DNA of 64,000 nucleotides from Prasinococcaceae sp. CCMP 1430. Lineage: Eukaryota; Prasinodermophyta; Palmophyllophyceae; Prasinococcales; Prasinococcaceae. The stretch is taken from contig RQSC01000152.1 in NCBI GenBank assembly GCA_013416795.1, positions 4,150-68,149 of the forward strand, written 5' to 3'. The notes under the pieces were generated by a model that saw only the letters and a program-made list of their open reading frames with translations, ran no database searches and was not told the origin of the DNA. The position numbers and the translations under genes are program-made. Within the stretch, counting starts at the first letter, position 1, and each line of letters begins with the position of its first letter. Positions 50,358-60,808 of this stretch are shown in pieces.

Positions 50358-52748
50358 TCATACGTAGTCCGGGCGGCTCTCGGCCTCCTGCAGCCCTCTT
50401 CGATAGGTACGCCGCCCCTTCTTGCTACTCCTACGCGCTGACGCGGCCATGTCGGCTCGTCCGGCGCCTGCAGCCGACGGCGCGCCCTCACGCCCACCCC
50501 CCTGGGACGCATCGCGCGAAGAGACTCCGTTGACGCTGGGCCCGGCTGCAACGGCGCCACTCCTCTCCAGCACCTCTCTGGCAATTTCGAGGTGCTTCTC
50601 GGTGCACGTCTTCATCTCTTTGATCGCCCCTCCGCGGATAGGGCCGGTGAGCAGGTTGCAGCCTTGTAGGAAGTCCACGCCGCTCTCCGCCTCGACGTCC
50701 AGCTGAATGCTATCTTCGCCGCCCTCGCGGACAGCCTTACTCCCTCCACCAGTGGCAGAGCCGCTGCTGGGTTGCACGCGCCAGCGCGTGCACACCACGA
50801 AGCGATTGCCGCATGGGACGTCATGTGCCATGGAGCCCTCCTCGTACACGAGCGCGCCCTCGTCTTCGTACGCCCGTTGTACCTTGGTAACGCGCGTGGC
50901 TTTCTCACCGACGACCTTCTTGATCGCCCGCAGCACCGTGAGACGCCGCGCCCCGCTCGTCAGCATCGCACGTGCAGTCTCTGGCGTAAGTGGCTCGTTG
51001 CCCTCCTCGGAGAGCTCCTGTTCCAAGTGTGCCTCGTCGAACGTGTCGTCCGCGTTGTCTTCCCGCTTCCAACGCGACCACCGCACGTCGAACTCCTTGA
51101 AGTGGTCATTGTACCTTGTGACCGCGGGGCCTGCGAACGCCGCCGCGAAGAAGGTCGAGAGCGCGGCCTGGTTGTCTCTCGCGCGAATGTCAACGGCGCG
51201 GGGAGCGCACAGGACGGGCTTGAGCTCGCTCGGTCGCATGGTTATCACGCTGCCGCGACGGAGTCGCGACCGCAGGTCCGCGGCAGCGACGGCGGCCTTA
51301 GAGAGAGCCCTCTGTGCATCTGCTTCGCTCGCTTCCCCCTCGTCGCCTGCGCCCAGCGCTGCTCCGTCGGTTCCCGATTCCTCGCCAAAGTTGACGTCAA
51401 ATTGCGCGGACATCGCCCGCTCGACAGCGCCGATCGCGTGTTTCACGCCGCGCACCTCATCGGCGAGAAGGTGCGCTGGCTTCGAGGCCGCGCGCCCCAG
51501 TGCCGCTGCCCCTGCGGCGGCCGCGCCGCCTATTGCCGCCTGTGCACGCCCACGACCGCGGCGCCCTCGCTTGTCGCGCGACTCGCGCTCATCCCGGCGC
51601 TTCTTGGCCGCGGCAGTGTGCAGCTTCGACCACGCTTTCTTGAGGATGCGGAACGCCCGGCGTGGCGGCAGCCTGTTGCCAACGAAGCCGATTTCGATGT
51701 CGATGGCCTCCGCGCGTGCGTTCGCGACGACCAGCCGCACACCGGCGACGTTGGGCGCGCATCCGCCCGGGAAAAGTTTGGCGCTGAAGAGATCCACGGA
51801 GAGGACCGACGCCAGTCGCACCTCGATCAGCACGCGCTCATCCTCTGTGCACATCAGCGGCTCCCCAATGGACAACGCTCGCGCCTGTGCGCGGACCATG
51901 GCGAGGGCGGGAGCTGGGCTGTCAGCTAATTACCTACGGCACGCCGGCGCGTGTCCCGCAGGCACGCAAGCTCGATCTGAGGCTACCTTCGCGCCCATCG
52001 CAATGCGCACCTTGAGGACGGCCGTCGCGAAGTCCTCCGGCTCCGTATGGATGCACAAAACCTTGTTCGTCGCCACGACGTTGCAGCCTCGCCACGGAAG
52101 GCGCCGGTTGACGCGTACCACGGCCTCGTGCACGCCACACTTGAGGATCACGTCCATAAGCGCCGCCTGAGAGTGCTCGGACTCAGCGACATTGAGCATC
52201 TCGTCGTGATGGATATCCGTATCACCAACGCCCGTCTGCGCCCCCTCCCTCCCAGGGTACGTCCCAAAGCGCACGGCGGAGCCAGCCCGCCCTTCGCCAT
52301 CGCGATACACGCTCCTGACGTCCCCACCCCCCGTGCGCCTGTCGATCGCAGGCGGGATGACGTCTCCGCTATCCGCGGAGGACCTATGGAAGAGTGCGCT
52401 AAGTGTACTATTCTTGCTCAGGTTGCTATCTCCACCTTCGGCTCGCCCGAGATCGGCGCGCAGCAGCATGTCAATGGCGCCCACGCGCCACGCGACGTAG
52501 CACGCCGCTGCCGCCAGCAGAGCCAGCATTCCCAGCAAGACGACGTGCCCCGGCCAGCCAAAAACTGCCTGCTTCACCGCGCCCCCTCCCCCGAGCACGA
52601 CATCCCCACTCATTGGGGAATCGTCTGTAGGTGTGTCAGCCTCCATCGGTGGCGGCAGCCCCCACCAGCCGAGCCACCAGCCCTGCCAATGCCAGTAATC
52701 AAACCAGTCTGAGACCACGACGGCGGCCATGGCTCCTAGCTCGCCCAT
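50358..52748 (-). CDS. VASt-domain protein with an N-terminal membrane helix
   Basis: Two exons, 52011-52748 and 50358-51884, joined in phase 0 across a 126-bp GTGCGC...ACAG intron; total 754 residues. The N-terminal part has a membrane helix (HVVLLGMLALLAAAACYVAW, about residues 60-80). The next region (NRRLPWRGCNVVATNKVLCI; ERVLIEVRLASVLSVDLFSA) looks like a GRAM/PH-type fold. The C-terminal third has VTRYNDHFKEFDVRWSRWK, MAHDVPCGNRFVVCTRWRV and FLQGCNLLTGPIRGG with EKHLEIAREVLER, the lipid-binding VASt/StART-like fold. Such proteins sense or move sterols at ER contact sites. The join was chosen because its splice sites match other introns here and the frames agree. Confidence 0.65.
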
Positions 52749-53538
52749 CGACGACGCGAAGTTGCGCCTTGTGGCCTCGTGCCCGCATGCAGCCGCGGGA
52801 CCTGCACTACGAAGTATACCGCGCAGTGCGGACAGAGCGACGCAGTGCGAGCGGCGTGGACACGCAGCCACCGCTGACCGGGCCAGCGACGGCCGTTGCG
52901 GGACGTCGCCTTCCGTGCGTGCTCCGACCCGCACCCTCGCGTGCGTGCCGTGTGGCGCGCACCGCACCCGCGGCACGCTGCCGTCGCGATCCGTAGGCGG
53001 CGCGCAAAAAAGCGCGCAGCGAGGCTGCGTGCGGAATATAATGCCCCGCCCGTCAGCAGCGCGGCGTGCCTCGCCGCGCCTCGCAGCGCCTCGCGGCGCG
53101 GCACGCACCTTGACCCCGCCCCCGCCGTCGCAGGCATCCTCCCCCTGGTGGCGGCGGCCGCGCCCCACACCAGCTGAGCCCCTGAGGCACGCCTCGGCCC
53201 CGCGGCCGCGCCAAGGGCGGACCCAAACCAACAAAGAGGCGCCCGACGGCGCCCCGTACCATCATATGGTACACAGCCCGGAAAAGTCCACTCCTCCGGG
53301 GCGCCAATCTGACCCTGTTTGATGGCCGGCGCAGAGCGAATGCCGCGAGTTAGGCGGCTGCAGAGGCTCAACGTCGAGGTTTATGATACCACGGGCCTGG
53401 CGCATGTTCGCGTTCGCGCACATTCGCGGTCGCGAGCGTCGCGTTCGCGAGCGTCGCGCTCGCGTTCGCGTTCGTGCGCATGCGCGCGCGCACGTGCGAG
53501 GGGCAGGCGCGAGGCCGCAAGGGCGCGTGCGGCCTTGC
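52749..53538. promoter_or_regulatory. Intergenic region between two minus-strand genes
   Basis: 790 bp between the unknown-protein stop and the VASt-gene start. GC-rich with an AT patch AATATAATG near 53034 and a TTCGCG/TCGCGA hexamer-rich stretch at about 53400-53475. No gene is seen. Confidence 0.3.
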
Positions 53539-54795
53539 TCATGGGCTCTGCTCCTCGTCGACGACGATGAAGTCCAGCCACGCCTCGTCGCCCTCCCCGG
53601 CGCGCAAGTCGAAGGCCTCCACGCACACATGGCCGCCCGCGGCCGTGCGCAGCGCGTCCCCGAAGCCACCCTCGCCGCCCTCGTGATCGTCACCCTCGCC
53701 ATTGTCATCAGCCGCCGCACCGCCGCCCGCCGCCGCAGTCTTGCGTGCGTCCGGCGGTGCGGCCGCAGCTGCGGCCGCGGCGGCGTGCGCGGCTGCGCGT
53801 AGCTCGGGAGGCACACTCACGGCAGCCCCGCCCGCGACAATGGCAACCCACGCGGCCGCGCCGCCCCAAAGGGACAGCCTCGGAAGGGCATCGACGAGGG
53901 CGCACGCGGTGGACTCAATGCCGCCATCGCCGCCGATGTCAACGTCTCCAACCAGGTCCTCCGCGCTTTGCAACGCGCCTGCGAGCGTCAGTCGAGGTCG
54001 CCGTCGCCCTGCGCCCTGCGCGGCGCCGTCGCGCCCCGCCGATGCCGAACCACGCAGCACGTGCAGCGAGAGGACGCGGCCAACGCCAAAAGGCGCGGTG
54101 CTGCTAATGAAGGGGTGTGCGCGTAGCGCAGGGTGGGATGACGTGTCAGCACGCGCCAGCGCCAGGGCGATTGGTGCACGCGAGCGAGACGCGCCCGCAC
54201 TCGACGCGCGAGCGCACCTGCTCACGTCTGCATCCTTTGCCTGTGCGAAAAAGCTGCGCATGCGGTCACTGCATGCGAGCGACTCGCGCGCTGCTCGCGC
54301 CAGCGGGCCACCGAGGAATTCGAGCAAACACCCGCTCGACCGCTTCGCCGAGCCCAACCGTCGCCGCGCCGCGAGGCGCCGCGCGCGCGCCGAGCATGCC
54401 GCGGAACGGGCCGCCCCGAGTGCGGTGCGCTCTGTGGGTGCGTCGCCTCCCTCCTCAGGGGCGCTGGCCTGCTCGCTCGCGCGCTCTCCCACGTCGCCTT
54501 TGCGAGGGCTCTCACTCGCGTGGCGATCGCTATCGGCCTCGCCGCTATCTACATGGTCGGTGTCCGCGCCGGCTCGCCCACCCCCCGGCTCGTTCGCCTG
54601 CGCACTCCCGCGCTGCACATGCCGGGGCAGCAGCACGCACGCGAGAGCGCGCGCTGCCGCTGCCACCTCCGGCGGAGCACCGCGAGGCACCAGCCAAGGC
54701 GCGAGAGCTGTGGCAGCCTCTGTCGTTGCCGCCCCGGCCATCTGGCCCGCCAGGCCCTGCGGTGGCAGCGGCGCTCGTGTGGGCTCGGGCGCCAT
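53539..54795 (-). CDS. Unknown Ala-rich protein
   Basis: Exons 54218-54795 and 53539-54100, joined across a 117-bp GTGCGC...GCAG intron that is divisible by three and open, giving 379 residues. No family is recognised. Visible parts are a helical N-terminus (VAAAARALACVLLPRHVQ), an Arg/Ala-rich region, LEFLGGPLARAARES, STAPFGVGRVLSLHVLRG at the splice join, RLTLAGALQSAEDLVGDVDI and an Ala-rich hydrophobic segment (WGGAAAWVAIVAGGAAVSV) that might be one membrane helix. The C-terminus is acidic (DEAWLDFIVVDEEQ). Confidence 0.5.
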   Translation of the reverse strand: MAPEPTRAPLPPQGLAGQMAGAATTEAATALAPWLVPRGAPPEVAAAARALACVLLPRHVQRGSAQANEPGGGRAGADTDHVDSGEADSDRHASESPRKGDVGERASEQASAPEEGGDAPTERTALGAARSAACSARARRLAARRRLGSAKRSSGCLLEFLGGPLARAARESLACSDRMRSFFAQAKDADVSRCARASSAGASRSRAPIALALARADTSSHPALRAHPFISSTAPFGVGRVLSLHVLRGSASAGRDGAAQGAGRRRPRLTLAGALQSAEDLVGDVDIGGDGGIESTACALVDALPRLSLWGGAAAWVAIVAGGAAVSVPPELRAAAHAAAAAAAAAPPDARKTAAAGGGAAADDNGEGDDHEGGEGGFGDALRTAAGGHVCVEAFDLRAGEGDEAWLDFIVVDEEQSP

Positions 54796-54974
54796 CGCGG
54801 TGTGCTGTGGCGCGCCGCGAGCGGCTCGCCCGCCTGCTCAGTGCCGAGTGATCAGCGACCCTGATTGCCACCTGGGGTCCGGACGTCCGATCTCAACAAA
54901 AAAAATCATTGGGTTAGGGTTTGTGGTAGGGTTCCATTCGCTGCTACCAAAGACTGGTGTGTCGTTGCTTTAGT

Positions 54975-56268
54975 CTAGAGAGTTGCTGCTCGTGCGACCC
55001 TGGACGCCTCGTCGTCCCCGAGCACAAGCGCCGCGAGACTGTCCACCACGCACACGCCAGGCGCACGCATCGCCTCCGCGTGGCTAGTAACGCCAGTCAA
55101 TGCGAGCACGGTGGCACCACACCCCAGCGCAGCACCGAGCGCTGCGTCCGTGTCGAGCCGGTCGCCAATGCACACGCTCGTCCGAGGCTCAACGCCGGCA
55201 GCGCGCACGAGGTCGCACATGAGCTCCGAGGGCTTGCCACACACCGCATCAGGTGGCCGGCCGGTCACTGCTGTGATGTATGCCGCGAGAGCGCCAGCAC
55301 CGGGCATCAATCTGACAGGGCGCGTGGGCGCGCGAGTAGACGCCCATTGCCTGCAGCGTCAGATGCGAGCACGCGTGATGCAGCGCACGCGTGTCGCGCT
55401 CGCTCGTCTGCCCTCTCTCTCGCGCACACGCATTCGAATGTGCACGCACCGTCCGCCCGGGAGCGCATCGCAGCTGTCGGCGTTTGTGAGGATATAATCG
55501 GCACCATCGCATATCGCCGCCGTCGCCTCGCACAGCTGGCGATAGGAAAAGTCGGCGGGGGCACCGACGACGACGGCGGCATAGCGCTGCGGCGCCAGCG
55601 TACTGAGCTCGGTGACGGGCATTGCAGCGGGCGCGGAAGGGTCGCGGCGGACAACCTTCCGCGGACGCGTGAACGAGCGCACATGAGCGTATGCGTGCGC
55701 GTCAGAGGCGAGCGAACCGGCCATGCCCACAGGCGGGCGCACTAGCACATGCGCCGCATCTCATGCACACGCGAACCTTGATCCCGGCTAGCTCGAGCTC
55801 CTCGGCGGTCCCTTCGTCCGCGAGCACGAGCACCTCGTCGGCCGGTGAAAGCGGCGGATCACGCACGCGCGCGAGGTAGTGCGCCGCTGCAAAGCTTGCC
55901 GTCACCACGTCGGTGTGTGCGTCGAGCTCGTCGGCGTCCAGCTGCATCAGCTCGGCGATCTTGAGGGCGGCGGCCGCTCGGCTCTTGGAGGAATTGTTGG
56001 TCACGAAGACGGTCCTCACGCCGGAGGAGCGTAGGGCTGCGAGCGCCTCGCGCGCTCCGGGGAGCGGCTCTGCGCCGCGCCACAGGACGCCGTCGCAGTC
56101 AAGCACGGCATGCGTTAGCTCTCGGAGCTCCGTGTGCCCGAGCCGCTGGAGGACCAGCTCGGCGCCGCGCGCCTCTGCGGTTCTGCGCGCGTCGGCGGCG
56201 CCGGCAGCGGCGGCGGGCGAGCCGCCGCTGCGCGCAGCGGGCGCGCGCGCCGCCGCGTGCCTACACAT
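54975..56268 (-). CDS. PGP: Phosphoglycolate phosphatase-like HAD (IIA) enzyme
   Basis: Three exons, 55777-56268, 55450-55655 and 54975-55311, with matching phases and GTTCGC/GTGCGT starts, give 344 residues. HAD motif I is HAVLDCDGVLWRG, motif II FVTNNSSKS, then VVVGAPADFSYRQLCEA with GADYILTNADSCDALPG, PGAGALAAYI and motif IV IGDRLDTDAAL. This order is that of the p-nitrophenylphosphatase/phosphoglycolate phosphatase group, which clears 2-phosphoglycolate from photorespiration. The start is uncertain: another ATG at 56385 adds 39 Arg-rich residues that could be a plastid leader. Confidence 0.85.
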
Positions 56269-56583
56269 CCGAGCGGCCCGCCCCGCCCCACCGATGTGCT
56301 TGAGTGTGCCGAGCGGGGCGAAGGCGGTGTGGCGGCGCTCGCTCGCTCGCTCGCGCCTTGGATAAGGACTTTCTACCCGAACCATTTTAGGGTAGGGGTA
56401 TTAAACAGGGTTCGAATCTGGGCGGTTCCGGTCCGGCCGCGATCGGTGGTGCCGCGAGCGAGCTGGCGCGACTGATCGCGCACCCGGGGAGAGCGGTTTA
56501 TCAGCGCTGCGCTTCCCGTTTCGCTGGCGCGTTCCGCGATTTTTCCCGGCGCCCCCGACGGCGCACAGGTGTGCCACGCACCC

Positions 56584-59529
56584 ATGCGACACCGGCGCGA
56601 GCGCGCGGAAGCAATTTCGGGGGCGCGACGGGCCGCGCGCGGTGCGCCGCGGCACTCCGCGCGCGCCGAGCGCGCCCTCCTCCCCACAGCGGTCGCCGCC
56701 GCGGCCGCCGCAGCGCTGCTTGCGGCGCCCCTCGGCGCTCGCGCGTTCAAGGCACACGAGTTCAAGAAGTGCGCCGACGCGGGCTTCTGCGCGCGCCACC
56801 GCGAGCGCGAGGCGCGCGCCGAGGGAGAGAGCTACAGGCTGGAGGCATGGAGGGGGGCGGGAGCGGGCACCCAGGCGGGCGCCCTGCCAGCAGCGGTGGG
56901 CGTCGTGCCCGCGGCCGCGCTCGACGGTGCGACGCTGCGCGCGTGGGTCGTCGATAGTGCCGGGGCGAAGCTTGCGCTCGACGTGACGCCCTATGACGGC
57001 GGGTATGCGCGCGTGCGTCTGGACGAGGCGGAACAGCCTAGGTACCAGGTGCCCGACGTGCTCGCTGCCGACCTCGGCGCGCACGCAGCCGCACCGGCCG
57101 CGGGCGTGGTGACGACGGTGGCAGATGGCAGCGGCAGGCTCGTGACGATTGTCCCGCTACCTCCGAGTGCGGGGCGGAGCGGCAACGGCCGCCCCTGCAC
57201 TCTGCGGCTGGCGCACTCGCCGCTCGTTGTTGAGCTGTCGTGCGGCGGCGAGGCGCTCGTGACGCTGAACGCAGCCAACAGGCTCGAGTTCGAGCGCACG
57301 CGCGCGGAACCCGACCCGGATCGCGACGAGGAGGGCATGTGGGCGGAGACGTTCCGCGGGCACGAGGACACCAAGCCGCACGGGCCACAGGCTGTTGCGA
57401 TCGATGTGGAGTTCCCGGGTGCAAAGCACATGTACGGCATCCCGGAGCATGCGACGTCACTGGCCCTCAAGCCCACGAAGCGCGGCGTCAGCGGCGAATC
57501 CCTAGGCGAGCCGTACCGCCTGTACAACCTGGACGTGTTCGAGTATCTTGCGGATTCGCCTTTCGGTCTCTACGGGTCCATTCCGCTGCTGCTCGCGCAC
57601 TCGGCGCGCGGCGGCACGGCGGGCCTGTTCTGGTTCAACGCGGCCGAAATGTTCGTGGACGTGCACGAGCCGACCGACGCCGGAAGCAGCGCGCACTGGA
57701 TGACCGAGTCCGGCGTGATGGATCTCTTCCTGTTCCCAGGCCCAGACATGGACGCCGTGTGGCGCCAGTACGCGCAGGTGACCTCGCCGACCTCGCTGCC
57801 GCCGCTCTTCGCGATCGCGTACCACCAATGCCGCTGGAACTACAAAGACGAGGCGGACGTCGCCGCTGTCGACGCCGGCTTCGACGAACATGACATTCCG
57901 TACGACGTCCTGTGGCTCGACATCGAACACACCAATGGCAAGCGCTACATGACGTGGGACTCACGCCACTTCCCCAGCCCGCGCCGCATGCAGGAGGAGA
58001 TCGCCGCCAAGCGCAGGCGCATGGTGACCATCGTGGATCCGCACGTCAAGCGCGACCCGGGCTTTCCCATGCACAAGGAGGCAATGGAGAAGAATCTCTA
58101 CGTCAAAGATAAGGCGGGCAAGGACTTCGATGGCTGGTGCTGGCCGGGCAGCAGCTCGTACCTCGACGTTGTGTCCAAGGAGGTGCGCGATTGGTGGGCG
58201 ACCAAGTTCTCCTTCGAGGACTACGTGGGCTCCACTTCCAACCTGTTCATCTGGAACGACATGAATGAGCCCTCGGTCTTCAATGGTCCCGAGGTGACCA
58301 TGCAGAAGGACAATCTGCACTGGGGCGGCGCCGTGGGCGACGCATCGTCGCAGGTCGAGCATCGTGACGTGCACAACGCGTTTGGCCTGTACTACCACAT
58401 GGCGACCGCCGAGGGCTTGCGCCGGCGCAGCGAGGGTACGCAGCGCCCCTTCGTGCTCAGCCGTGCGTTCTTCTCGGGCACACAGAAGGTGGGGCCCATC
58501 TGGACGGGCGACAACACCGCCGACTGGGACCACCTCGCGGTTTCCATCCCAATGCTCACCACCCTGTCTCTCACCGGCCTGCCCTTCTCAGGCGCTGATG
58601 TGGGCGGCTTCTTCAACAACCCAGACGCCGAGCTGCTCACGCGCTGGTACCAACTGGGTACGTACTACCCCTTCTTCCGCGGCCACGCCCACCAGGAGAC
58701 AAAGAGGCGCGAGCCGTGGCTCTTCGGCGAGCCCTACACCGGGCACATCCGCGCGGCCATCAGGGAGCGCTACGCGCTGCTGCCGTACATATACACCCTC
58801 TTCTGGGGCGCGGCAAAGAATGGCACAGGCATCATGAACCCTATGTGGGTCGAGTTCCCGCAGGACGAGAGCACTTTTGCACTCGAGGACCAATTTATGA
58901 TAGGAAGCAGCATCATGGTGGCGCCGGTCCTGAAGGCGGGTGTGAGCGCCGTGACGCCTGTCTTTCCCGCGGGCAGCACGTGGTACCACTTTCCGTCGGG
59001 TGAGGCATTCCCGCGCGGTTGGGGCCGGGGCGGCAACACCGTGCGCGTGAATCTTGGCGACGTCCCGGTGTTCTACCGCGCCGGCGCGATTGTGCCTCGC
59101 CGCGAGCGCGCGCGTCGCTCCAGCGACGCAATGACGGCGGACCCGTACACGCTCATCGTCTGCGCCGACGATGAGGACAACGCTGAGGGCGTGCTCTACC
59201 TCGACGACGGTAGCAGCTACGCCTTCGAGCAGGGCGCGTACGCACTGGTGCGCTTCTCGCTGGCCCGCGAGTCGCCGACGCTGCTCAAGCTCAGCGGCGG
59301 GGTCGTGGATGGCACCCTTGACAGCGAGCTGTCCATCGAGCGCATCGTGCTCCTCGGCGTGGGAAGCGTCACCAAGGTGGCGCTCGCAGGCTCGGGCGAG
59401 GAGCTGACGTCGTTCTCGGGGCCTGCCCTCATGCGCACGGGCGTTCCGGCGAACGCTGTGGTCATCAAGAAGCCCGACGTCCGCGTCACCTCGTCGTTTG
59501 GGATTGACATCGAGGTCAAAGCATCTTAG
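56584..59529 (+). CDS. GANAB: Glucosidase II alpha subunit (GH31)
   Basis: 981 residues in one exon. A signal sequence ends at about APLGARA (residue ~55), followed by FKAHEFKKCADAGFC, the glucosidase II N-terminal domain. GH31 signatures are WLDIEHTNGKRYMTWD, the nucleophile in WNDMNEPSVF (D559), acid/base IWTGDNTADWDHL (D643), and HQETKRREPWLFG. A beta-sandwich C-terminus closes with DDGSSYAFEQGAYALVRF. It trims glucose from N-glycans in the ER with a beta subunit. No HDEL is present, as expected for the alpha chain. The long Arg/Ala-rich stretch before the hydrophobic core is unusual for a signal peptide. Confidence 0.93.
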   Translation: MRHRRERAEAISGARRAARGAPRHSARAERALLPTAVAAAAAAALLAAPLGARAFKAHEFKKCADAGFCARHREREARAEGESYRLEAWRGAGAGTQAGALPAAVGVVPAAALDGATLRAWVVDSAGAKLALDVTPYDGGYARVRLDEAEQPRYQVPDVLAADLGAHAAAPAAGVVTTVADGSGRLVTIVPLPPSAGRSGNGRPCTLRLAHSPLVVELSCGGEALVTLNAANRLEFERTRAEPDPDRDEEGMWAETFRGHEDTKPHGPQAVAIDVEFPGAKHMYGIPEHATSLALKPTKRGVSGESLGEPYRLYNLDVFEYLADSPFGLYGSIPLLLAHSARGGTAGLFWFNAAEMFVDVHEPTDAGSSAHWMTESGVMDLFLFPGPDMDAVWRQYAQVTSPTSLPPLFAIAYHQCRWNYKDEADVAAVDAGFDEHDIPYDVLWLDIEHTNGKRYMTWDSRHFPSPRRMQEEIAAKRRRMVTIVDPHVKRDPGFPMHKEAMEKNLYVKDKAGKDFDGWCWPGSSSYLDVVSKEVRDWWATKFSFEDYVGSTSNLFIWNDMNEPSVFNGPEVTMQKDNLHWGGAVGDASSQVEHRDVHNAFGLYYHMATAEGLRRRSEGTQRPFVLSRAFFSGTQKVGPIWTGDNTADWDHLAVSIPMLTTLSLTGLPFSGADVGGFFNNPDAELLTRWYQLGTYYPFFRGHAHQETKRREPWLFGEPYTGHIRAAIRERYALLPYIYTLFWGAAKNGTGIMNPMWVEFPQDESTFALEDQFMIGSSIMVAPVLKAGVSAVTPVFPAGSTWYHFPSGEAFPRGWGRGGNTVRVNLGDVPVFYRAGAIVPRRERARRSSDAMTADPYTLIVCADDEDNAEGVLYLDDGSSYAFEQGAYALVRFSLARESPTLLKLSGGVVDGTLDSELSIERIVLLGVGSVTKVALAGSGEELTSFSGPALMRTGVPANAVVIKKPDVRVTSSFGIDIEVKAS

Positions 59530-59944
59530 CGCTATAGGAGTCAACCTCATGCACACGCGATAACTATTAATTGGATGGGTGGTGTACAAGTGAGCGCGAG
59601 CGCGAGCACAAGCACCCCTCCACCCCCACCCCACCCCACCTCACCCCACCCCATCCCACCCCTACGGCTGCGGCCCGGCCGCACCACACGGGCGCGAGCG
59701 CGCGCGCACTGTGGCGCGCGCATGCCTTCGAACGAACTTGCTGCTGTTCAAATCCGCACATCGCGACAGGCTGAGGAGTGAAGATCTTTTCGGCGCGACG
59801 GGGGCGGGAAAATGCGCACCGGCGCGGGGCGAGCGCGCAGGGGTGCGCCGCGAGGGCGGCGGGGCCACAGCGCGCGCGAGCGCGCCGCGCGGGGCGTCCC
59901 GCGCCCCGCGGGGCGTGAGAGAGGCACTGGTGGTGGCGACGGCC
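59530..59944. other. Intergenic region with C-rich pentamer repeat
   Basis: 415 bp between two plus-strand genes. CCCCA-like pentamers at about 59613-59663 (GGGGT on the minus strand) could form a G-quadruplex. No gene is recognised. Confidence 0.4.
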
Positions 59945-60808
59945 ATGCCGCCGTCGTCGCCGAAGCTCACAGCGGCCGTGAGCGCCGCGCGCGCGCGACG
60001 ACGCAGCCGCCGAGAGCGGCGGCAGGAGCAGGAGCTGCAGGCACAAGTGCAGGCGCTGACGCAGCAGGGCGCGCTGCGTGGCGGAGTGCCAGCGGGCCAC
60101 CAGCTGGTGGCAGCAAGACCCGAGTTGCCCGTGTCCACCAGTGCGAGCGAGGCTGAGATCGAGGACGATGCCAAGCTGGTGGCAACCAAGGCGCGTTTGA
60201 GCATGCTCCTTGCGGAGCGTGCGCGGCGCAGGCACGAACCTGCGCTGAGAGAGGTGTTGCGCCGCGCCGTCGTCGCAGGCGCGTCGGCGACAGAGTCGGA
60301 CACGGACGCAGCTGCGTACACCGCCTCCGAGACGGAACGCTCCGAGACGTCCTCCATCCGCACCATCTATGGCCGCAACGTGCCACCGAACGCGCGACTG
60401 CCAGCAGCCACGACCGCGATGGCCCCGCCGCGTTTGCATGCTTCCAACGACCGACACCAAGCTCTCCCACCGCACCCGCCTCCCGCTCAGCAGCCGCAGC
60501 TGCAAGAACAGCACCGCAAGCACGAGCAGCAGCAGCTCATCACGGCGTCGCAGATGGCGCAGGGGACCGCCGAGGTGATACTGCGCGCCGTGGAGTGGGC
60601 GCGGGCCAACCCGGCGGCCGCGCTCGGCATTGCCGTGTGCGCGCCCATCGCAGCCGGCGCGGCGGTGCCGCTTATTGCGCTTTCGGCGCTCACGGGCCTC
60701 GTGCTCTCGCCAATCATCGTGCCGTCTGCTGTGTCGATGACCGTCGCCTACTACGGCGTGCGGTGGCTCAACGACGCCCCGCCAGCTGCTGGCGCCATGT
60801 ACCCGTAA
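59945..60808 (+). CDS. Hairpin-type protein, possible lipid-droplet protein
   Basis: 287 residues from the ATG at 59945 (the frame is open above). The first ~210 residues are basic and coiled, then Ser/Thr- and Gln-rich. At about residues 225-280 there is a long hydrophobic block, AAALGIAVCAPIAAGAAVPL then IALSALTGLVLSPIIVPSAV, ending YYGVRWL, with the proline pattern SPxxxP in its centre. That resembles the proline-knot hairpin of oleosin-like lipid-droplet proteins; the family is not certain. It may be instead an ordinary double-pass membrane protein. Confidence 0.5.
   Translation: MPPSSPKLTAAVSAARARRRSRRERRQEQELQAQVQALTQQGALRGGVPAGHQLVAARPELPVSTSASEAEIEDDAKLVATKARLSMLLAERARRRHEPALREVLRRAVVAGASATESDTDAAAYTASETERSETSSIRTIYGRNVPPNARLPAATTAMAPPRLHASNDRHQALPPHPPPAQQPQLQEQHRKHEQQQLITASQMAQGTAEVILRAVEWARANPAAALGIAVCAPIAAGAAVPLIALSALTGLVLSPIIVPSAVSMTVAYYGVRWLNDAPPAAGAMYP

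Noticed and set aside
51885-51929. Separate gene starting at the ATG at 51899
   Set aside because: Joining at 51884 to 52011 gives matching phase and typical splice sites, and continues a plausible fold.
53400-53475. TTCGCG/TCGCGA repeats as a CRISPR or regulatory array
   Set aside because: Irregular hexamers without regular spacers; ordinary low-complexity sequence.
54913-54936. GGGTTAGGGTTTGTGGTAGGG as an interstitial telomere
   Set aside because: Only one or two degenerate units; too short to separate from chance in an AT-richer patch.
56395-56425. GGTTCGAATC as a tRNA T-loop
   Set aside because: The flanking bases do not pair as a T-stem and no acceptor, D or anticodon arms were found.
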